Under the pieces are notes generated by a model. The model had not been told where the DNA came from. It made no database searches and was given only the letters and a program-made list of their open reading frames with translations. Positions 57,193-64,000 of a stretch of 64,000 nucleotides of DNA are shown one piece after another. The position numbers and the translations under genes are program-made. Numbering within the stretch: the stretch's first letter is position 1; the number at the start of each line of letters is the position of its first letter. Source of the stretch: Saccharothrix sp. ALI-22-I (GTDB lineage: Bacteria > Actinomycetota > Actinomycetes > Mycobacteriales > Pseudonocardiaceae); contig NZ_MTQP01000053.1 of the NCBI RefSeq assembly GCF_001984175.1, positions 1 through 64,000 of the forward strand. Reading direction: 5' to 3'.

Positions 57193-57750
57193 ATGGTCAT
57201 CTCGGGTTTCCTCGCCGGTGCTCTGGGCGCCGGCCTCCTCCGCCACCTGCCGCGCGGCGCGAACGTCGGCTGGCTGTGGTGCGCAGTGCCGACAGCCGCG
57301 TTGTGGTTCGTGGCCTGGGCACTCGCGCCACCGCACTGGCTCCCCGTGCCGCTGCTGCTGGCGTGGCTGGGGGTGCTGCTGGTCGCGACCGACCTCCGGC
57401 ACCAACGGCTACCGGACGCCCTGACGCTGCCCGCGTACCCGGCGATCGGCCTGGCGCTGTGGCTGTGCGGCGCCGACCTGGGGCGTGCGCTGGCGGGTTG
57501 CGTCCTCTTCGGCGGCTTCCACCTGCTCATACGCCTGCTGGTGCCGTCCGCGATGGGAGGAGGCGATGTCAAGCTGGCCGGCTCACTGGGCGCGGTGCTC
57601 GCGTCGGTCTCCTGGCTCGCCTTACCGGTGGGCGCGCTGCTGGCGAGCACCATCACGCTGTTCGTCGGCCTGTGGTGGCGGCCGGACGGCGTGCCCCACG
57701 GACCAGGGCTCCTGGCCGGCACGTGGCTGGTGGCGGTGTCAGCCGGCTGA
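57193..57750 (+). CDS. Type IV prepilin peptidase (A24 family)
   Basis: 185 aa, about six membrane segments. Both catalytic Asp motifs are present: LLVATDLRHQRLPDALTL and PSAMGGGDVKLAGSLGAV. It lacks the N-terminal methylase domain, as do many actinobacterial members; it cleaves prepilin-type leaders of Tad/Com-like proteins. ATG 57193 is chosen because the upstream ATG 57133 lies in a terminator and has atypical codons. Conserved position near aroC. Confidence 0.88.
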   Translation: MVISGFLAGALGAGLLRHLPRGANVGWLWCAVPTAALWFVAWALAPPHWLPVPLLLAWLGVLLVATDLRHQRLPDALTLPAYPAIGLALWLCGADLGRALAGCVLFGGFHLLIRLLVPSAMGGGDVKLAGSLGAVLASVSWLALPVGALLASTITLFVGLWWRPDGVPHGPGLLAGTWLVAVSAG

Positions 57751-57882
57751 GGGTGTCTCTTCGGGCTCTTTCCCGCCCTTCTTCATGAGCACCACCATCG
57801 GACCGATCACCGCCAAGCCGATGCCGCCGAAGCAACCGAGCAGAGCGCGCAGACGGCGGGAGCGCTTACTGCGGACGGTCAT
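57739..57882 (-). CDS. Tiny membrane protein (47 aa)
   Basis: 47 aa. Basic N-terminus (MTVRSKRSRRLRALLG), one membrane helix (CFGGIGLAVIGPMVVLM) and a charged tail KKGGKEPEETPSAG. Codon use is GC-rich at third positions on this strand. Overlaps the convergent prepilin peptidase end by 12 bases and the tiny upstream gene by 17. Confidence 0.5.
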   Translation of the reverse strand: MTVRSKRSRRLRALLGCFGGIGLAVIGPMVVLMKKGGKEPEETPSAG

Positions 57883-57979
57883 GTTCGTTCCACTTCTGGT
57901 TGTCGTCGGCGAGGAACTGCTTGTTGAGTTCCTTCGCGCCTTCCTTGATGGGCGCGACGAGGTCACCGGGCGTGGGCAT
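57866..57979 (-). CDS. Tiny soluble protein (37 aa)
   Basis: 37 aa from ATG 57979: begins MPTPGDLVAPIKEGAKELNK, ending in NQKWNEHDRPQ. Third positions are nearly all G/C, whereas the plus strand there has many T-ending codons, so the minus strand is the likelier coding one. The frame is open further upstream but that part reads His/Gln-rich, like antisense. Overlaps the 47-aa gene, suggesting co-translation. No family recognised. Confidence 0.4.
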   Translation of the reverse strand: MPTPGDLVAPIKEGAKELNKQFLADDNQKWNEHDRPQ

Positions 57980-57982
57980 GAG

Positions 57983-58180
57983 GTGGCCGATGTCACGGCT
58001 GGCCACGGCGCGCACCCGGTTCCGCACTGGCACCGGTTCACCGGCGTGGGGCTGGCCGTGGTGCTCGACCGTCTCGGTGAGCCGGTGCGGCTGAACCTGG
58101 CCGACTCGTCACACCGGTCGTTCGACATCGCGGCCACCGGGCTGGTCGACGCGTTGCGGGGCGTGGTCGGCGAGCGGTGA
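57983..58180 (+). CDS. Small protein (65 aa) upstream of aroC
   Basis: 65 aa from GTG 57983, reading GVGLAVVLDRLGEPVRLNLA and HRSFDIAATGLVDALRGVVG. Third positions strongly G/C. Its start lies 3 bases from the oppositely oriented ATG 57979. The same frame opens further left to 57485, but codon use there fits the minus-strand genes instead. Family unknown. Confidence 0.45.
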   Translation: MADVTAGHGAHPVPHWHRFTGVGLAVVLDRLGEPVRLNLADSSHRSFDIAATGLVDALRGVVGER

Positions 58181-58257
58181 CCGTCCACCCGGCGGGACGG
58201 GCCCACGCTCGTTCACCTGGGGACTCGGGGCTGTTAACGCTGTGAAAGGATTCGCCC

Positions 58258-59453
<1,196 letters not shown>

Positions 59454-59457
<4 letters not shown>

Positions 59458-59957
59458 CTCCGAAGCTCGTGGTCCTCGGTCCGCCGGGGGCGGGTAAGAC
59501 GACGGTCGGCCGGCTGCTCGCCGACCGCCTGGGCGTCGACTTCCGCGACACCGACGACGACATCGTGGCCGCCGAGGGCCGGTCGATCGCGGACATCTTC
59601 ACCGGCGACGGCGAGCCCGCGTTCCGCGCGCTGGAGGAGGAAGCCGTCGCGCTCGGCCTGAAGAGCCACGAAGGCGTGCTGGCGCTCGGCGGCGGCGCGG
59701 TGCTGTCCGCGACCACCCGCGAACGCCTCGCCGGCCACACCGTGCTGTTCCTCAACGTCGGCATGGCCGAGGGCGTGAAGCGCACCGGCATGTCCGGCGC
59801 ACGCCCCCTGCTGGCCGGCGTGAACCCGCGCGCGACGTTCAAGTCACTGCTGGACGCCCGCCTGCCGCTGTACCGGGAAGTCGCCACCATCGAGGTGGTC
59901 ACCGACGCCCTGGCGCCGGAGCAGGTGGTCGAGGCCGTGCTCGCCCGGTGGACCTGA
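59454..59957 (+). CDS. aroK: Shikimate kinase
   Basis: 167 aa. Walker [18 protein letters not shown], shikimate-binding [33 protein letters not shown] and [10 protein letters not shown]. Phosphorylates shikimate at O3. GTG 59454 is coupled to aroC. Confidence 0.95.
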
Positions 59958-59976
59958 CCGGCGCGAGAATGACTCC

Positions 59977-62143
<2,167 letters not shown>

Positions 62144-62159
62144 CGCCGGTGCTCGCGGG

Positions 62160-62567
62160 ATGACCGCGGGTCACCTGCACCACGTCGAACTGTGGGTGCC
62201 CGACCTGGCCCGCGCCGAGCGGAGCATCGGCTGGCTGCTCGGCGAACTGGGCTGGGTCGAGTACCAGCGCTGGCCGGCGGGCGTGAGCTGGCGGCTCGGC
62301 CCCACCTACGTGGTGGTCGAGCACTCGCCCGCGATGGACGCCCACCACCGCCTCGGCACCGGCCTGAACCACCTGGCGTTCCACGTCGCGGACCGGGCCG
62401 GGGTGGACCGGCTGGTCACCGCCGCGACCGAGCACGGGTGGTCGCCGCTCTTCGCCGACAAATACCCCCACGCCGGCGGTCCGGATCACTACGCGGGGTA
62501 TCTGGTGAACACGGACGGTTTCGAAGTGGAGTTGGTGGCCGCGTCAACGCGACCCGTCGGGCTGTGA
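62160..62567 (+). CDS. VOC (glyoxalase/bleomycin-resistance fold) protein
   Basis: 135 aa. GHLHHVELWVPDLARAERSI at the start, VSWRLGPTYVVVEHS, LNHLAFHVADRAGVDRLVTA and GYLVNTDGFEVELVA: the paired beta-alpha-beta-beta-beta units with His/Glu metal ligands. Substrate unknown. Starts 16 bases after aroB; its end overlaps the convergent membrane protein gene by 24 bases. Confidence 0.85.
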   Translation: MTAGHLHHVELWVPDLARAERSIGWLLGELGWVEYQRWPAGVSWRLGPTYVVVEHSPAMDAHHRLGTGLNHLAFHVADRAGVDRLVTAATEHGWSPLFADKYPHAGGPDHYAGYLVNTDGFEVELVAASTRPVGL

Positions 62568-62960
62568 CTCCTCGGGCTGGGGGAGCACGTTGCCGATGCC
62601 CATCCCGATCCCGGCCGTCGCCATGACCAGCAACGCGGTGAACGCCGCACCGCCGGTCAGCGCGGGCCCGAGCGATTCGAGGCCGGTCTGGTCCACCAGC
62701 GAGCGGCCGGCCACGCCCGCGATCCCGGCCAGCGGGCCGGCCACCAGCGCGGCGAAGAACCACACCATGCCGCGCCCGTCGAGCTGCCGCCACGCGTCCA
62801 GCGCGCCCCACAGCACACCGATGACGACGACCAGCCCGATCGCGATGTACCGGATCGACGAGGCGGCCTCGGGGCTGTAGACGCTCACCGCCGAGGTGCC
62901 GGTCTGCACCCCGCCGTGGAACAACCCCATCCAGAACCCCCGGACCAGCCACGCGCGCAT
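62544..62960 (-). CDS. Small four-TM membrane protein (B-4DMT-like)
   Basis: 138 aa with four hydrophobic segments (about 5-25, 33-52, 60-80, 95-118) and a polar tail. WLVRGFWMGLFHGGVQTGTS at the N-terminus. Resembles the small B-4DMT transporter-like proteins found near pepQ in actinobacteria; function uncertain. ATG 62960 lies 7 bases after TAGGGT, so leaderless; a longer frame to 62993 exists. Confidence 0.7.
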   Translation of the reverse strand: MRAWLVRGFWMGLFHGGVQTGTSAVSVYSPEAASSIRYIAIGLVVVIGVLWGALDAWRQLDGRGMVWFFAALVAGPLAGIAGVAGRSLVDQTGLESLGPALTGGAAFTALLVMATAGIGMGIGNVLPQPEESQPDGSR

Positions 62961-62967
62961 ACGGCCC

Positions 62968-62973
62968 ACCCTA
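62968..62973 (-). promoter_or_regulatory. Putative -10 box (TAGGGT) of the four-TM gene
   Basis: TAGGGT on the minus strand, 7 bases before ATG 62960; leaderless-type spacing, which decides the start. Confidence 0.45.
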
Positions 62974-63049
62974 GGGGTGACCGACGACGTCACACCATCG
63001 AGCGAGTTTCACCCCTTCGAGTGGCACTGTGAGGTGGCCCACCGGGCTC

Positions 63050-63055
63050 TAGGCT
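63050..63055 (+). promoter_or_regulatory. Putative -10 box (TAGGCT) of pepQ
   Basis: TAGGCT ends 6 bases before ATG 63062; no ribosome site between, so probably leaderless. Confidence 0.45.
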
Positions 63056-63061
63056 GCTGAT

Positions 63062-64000
63062 ATGCCGCACTCCACTCGCCGCGCCGCCCTGCGCGCCACG
63101 CTCCGGGAACGGGACCTGGACGCCCTGCTGGTGACGAACCTGCTCAACATCCGCTACCTCACCGGGTTCACCGGGTCGAACGCGGCGCTGCTGGTGCACG
63201 CCGACTCGGACGACACCTCGGTGTTCTGCACCGACGGCCGGTACCTCACCCAGGCCGCGGCGCAGGTGCCCGACCTGGAACGGGTCGTCGACCGGCCGTG
63301 CGACGTGGCGCTGGCGGGCCGGGCGGCAAAGGCGGGCGCGGAGCGGGTCGGCTTCGAGAGCAGGCACGTGACCGTGGACGGCCTCGACGCGCTGACCGAG
63401 GCGGCCGACGGCGTCGAGCTGGTCCGGGCCTCCGACTTGGTCGAGCAGCTGCGGCTGGTCAAGGACGACGCCGAGATCGAGGCGCTGAGGATGGCGTGCG
63501 CGGCGGCCGACCGGGCGCTGGCGGGCCTGGTCGAGCACGGCGGCCTGCGGCCGGGCCGCACCGAGAAGGACATCGCCCGCGAGTTGGAGAGCCGGATGCT
63601 CGACCACGGCGCCGCGGGCCCGTCGTTCGAGTCGATCGTGGCGACGGGCGCGAACACCGCCGTGCCGCACCACCGGCCCACGGACGCGGCGGTCAAGGAC
63701 GGCGACTTCGTGAAGCTCGACTTCGGCGCGCTGGTCGATGGCTACCACTCGGACATGACCCGCACCCTGGTCGTCGGCCGGGCCGCGGACTGGCAGCGCG
63801 ACCTGTACCAGCTGGTCGCGGCCGCGCAGAAGGCCGGGCGGGCCGCGCTGGAGGTCGGCGCCCGCGTCTCGGACGTGGACGCGGCGGCGCGCGGCGTGAT
63901 CGAGAACGCCGGGTACGGCGAGCAGTTCGTGCACGGTCTCGGGCACGGCGTCGGCCTGGAGATCCACGAGGCTCCAGCGTTGTCGAAGGCGGGTGACGGT
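63062..64000 (+). CDS. pepQ: Xaa-Pro aminopeptidase/dipeptidase (M24B), 3' truncated by window end
   Basis: First 313 residues are present. N-terminal creatinase domain (LLVTNLLNIRYLTGFTGSNA) and the pita-bread catalytic domain with metal ligands in VKLDFGALVDGYHSDMTRTL and EQFVHGLGHGVGLEIHEAPA. Only the last Glu-containing motifs lie beyond the edge. Cleaves X-Pro peptides in the cytoplasm. Conserved neighbour of aroB in actinobacteria, usually followed by efp and nusB. Confidence 0.92.
   Translation, partial: MPHSTRRAALRATLRERDLDALLVTNLLNIRYLTGFTGSNAALLVHADSDDTSVFCTDGRYLTQAAAQVPDLERVVDRPCDVALAGRAAKAGAERVGFESRHVTVDGLDALTEAADGVELVRASDLVEQLRLVKDDAEIEALRMACAAADRALAGLVEHGGLRPGRTEKDIARELESRMLDHGAAGPSFESIVATGANTAVPHHRPTDAAVKDGDFVKLDFGALVDGYHSDMTRTLVVGRAADWQRDLYQLVAAAQKAGRAALEVGARVSDVDAAARGVIENAGYGEQFVHGLGHGVGLEIHEAPALSKAGDG

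Noticed and set aside
57485..57982. Longer plus-strand gene leading into the 65-aa protein
   Set aside because: Overlaps the prepilin peptidase out of frame and then has T-ending codons where the minus strand is GC-rich at third positions.

Overview
The window is high-GC actinobacterial DNA with strong G/C at third codon positions, many GTG starts and 4-base ATGA/GTGA gene overlaps. The gene content (PptT/PptH pair, DmdR/IdeR iron boxes, CebR and DasR type operators, AfsR-like regulator, ESX-type genes, AA10 LPMO) fits a filamentous actinomycete. I infer the Pseudonocardiaceae (Saccharothrix/Lentzea/Actinosynnema group), but the species cannot be read from sequence alone. No rRNA, tRNA, CRISPR array or complete insertion sequence was seen.

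Layout. 0-2 kb: edge fragment, then a SLOG-domain protein with a 2TM tail followed by a second 2TM (SLATT) protein. 2-6.3 kb: LysR regulator divergent from a GriI/GriH-type pair for 3-amino-4-hydroxybenzoate, followed by a decayed AMP-ligase remnant that reads in frame into an IPP isomerase gene. 6.4-13.2 kb: DUF998 protein, long-chain acyl-CoA synthetase with divergent TetR, YbjN-like protein, an iron-box-preceded condensation-domain-like fragment, GCS2 ligase, and the PptT/PptH phosphopantetheine pair. 13.3-18.5 kb: a transposase-derived orphan gene, a small protein, and an operon of LytTR regulator, DUF485 protein, sodium:solute symporter and LytS-type kinase. 18.5-25.2 kb: AfsR-like regulator, Ski2-like helicase and a putative toxin-antitoxin pair. 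25.3-30.3 kb: CbiMN plus a CbiQ-CbiO fusion (Co/Ni ECF transporter), a CBM2-tailed LPMO behind a CebR box, and an MFS transporter.

31.6-38.5 kb is an orphan ESX (type VII) accessory island: WXG100/PPE/EspC-like helical proteins, EspG, two YbaB-like proteins and two peptidoglycan hydrolases carrying WXG-like helical regions, but no Ecc core genes. 38.6-40.7 kb holds rarA and a methyltransferase. 40.8-47.4 kb is a five-gene citrate-hydroxamate siderophore operon in rhizobactin order (decarboxylase, IucA-like, acyltransferase, monooxygenase, IucC-like) behind an iron box.

47.7-64 kb is a housekeeping block: DUF948, DUF6167, alaS, ruvX, mltG, aroE, [PTS block], prepilin peptidase, aroC, aroK, wHTH protein, aroB, VOC protein, membrane protein, and pepQ cut by the right edge. 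A GlcNAc/glucose-type PTS with a DasR-like regulator and a dre-like site lies between aroE and the rest of the aro genes.

The least explained signals are: 22-bp tandem repeats between two convergent gene pairs; the SLOG/SLATT pair; the iron-box-controlled half condensation domain; the CbiQO fusion with a possible internal CbiO start; and tiny genes at 57.7-58.2 kb. A recurring pattern is a TANNNT -10 box 6-7 bases before the start codon, suggesting leaderless transcripts.
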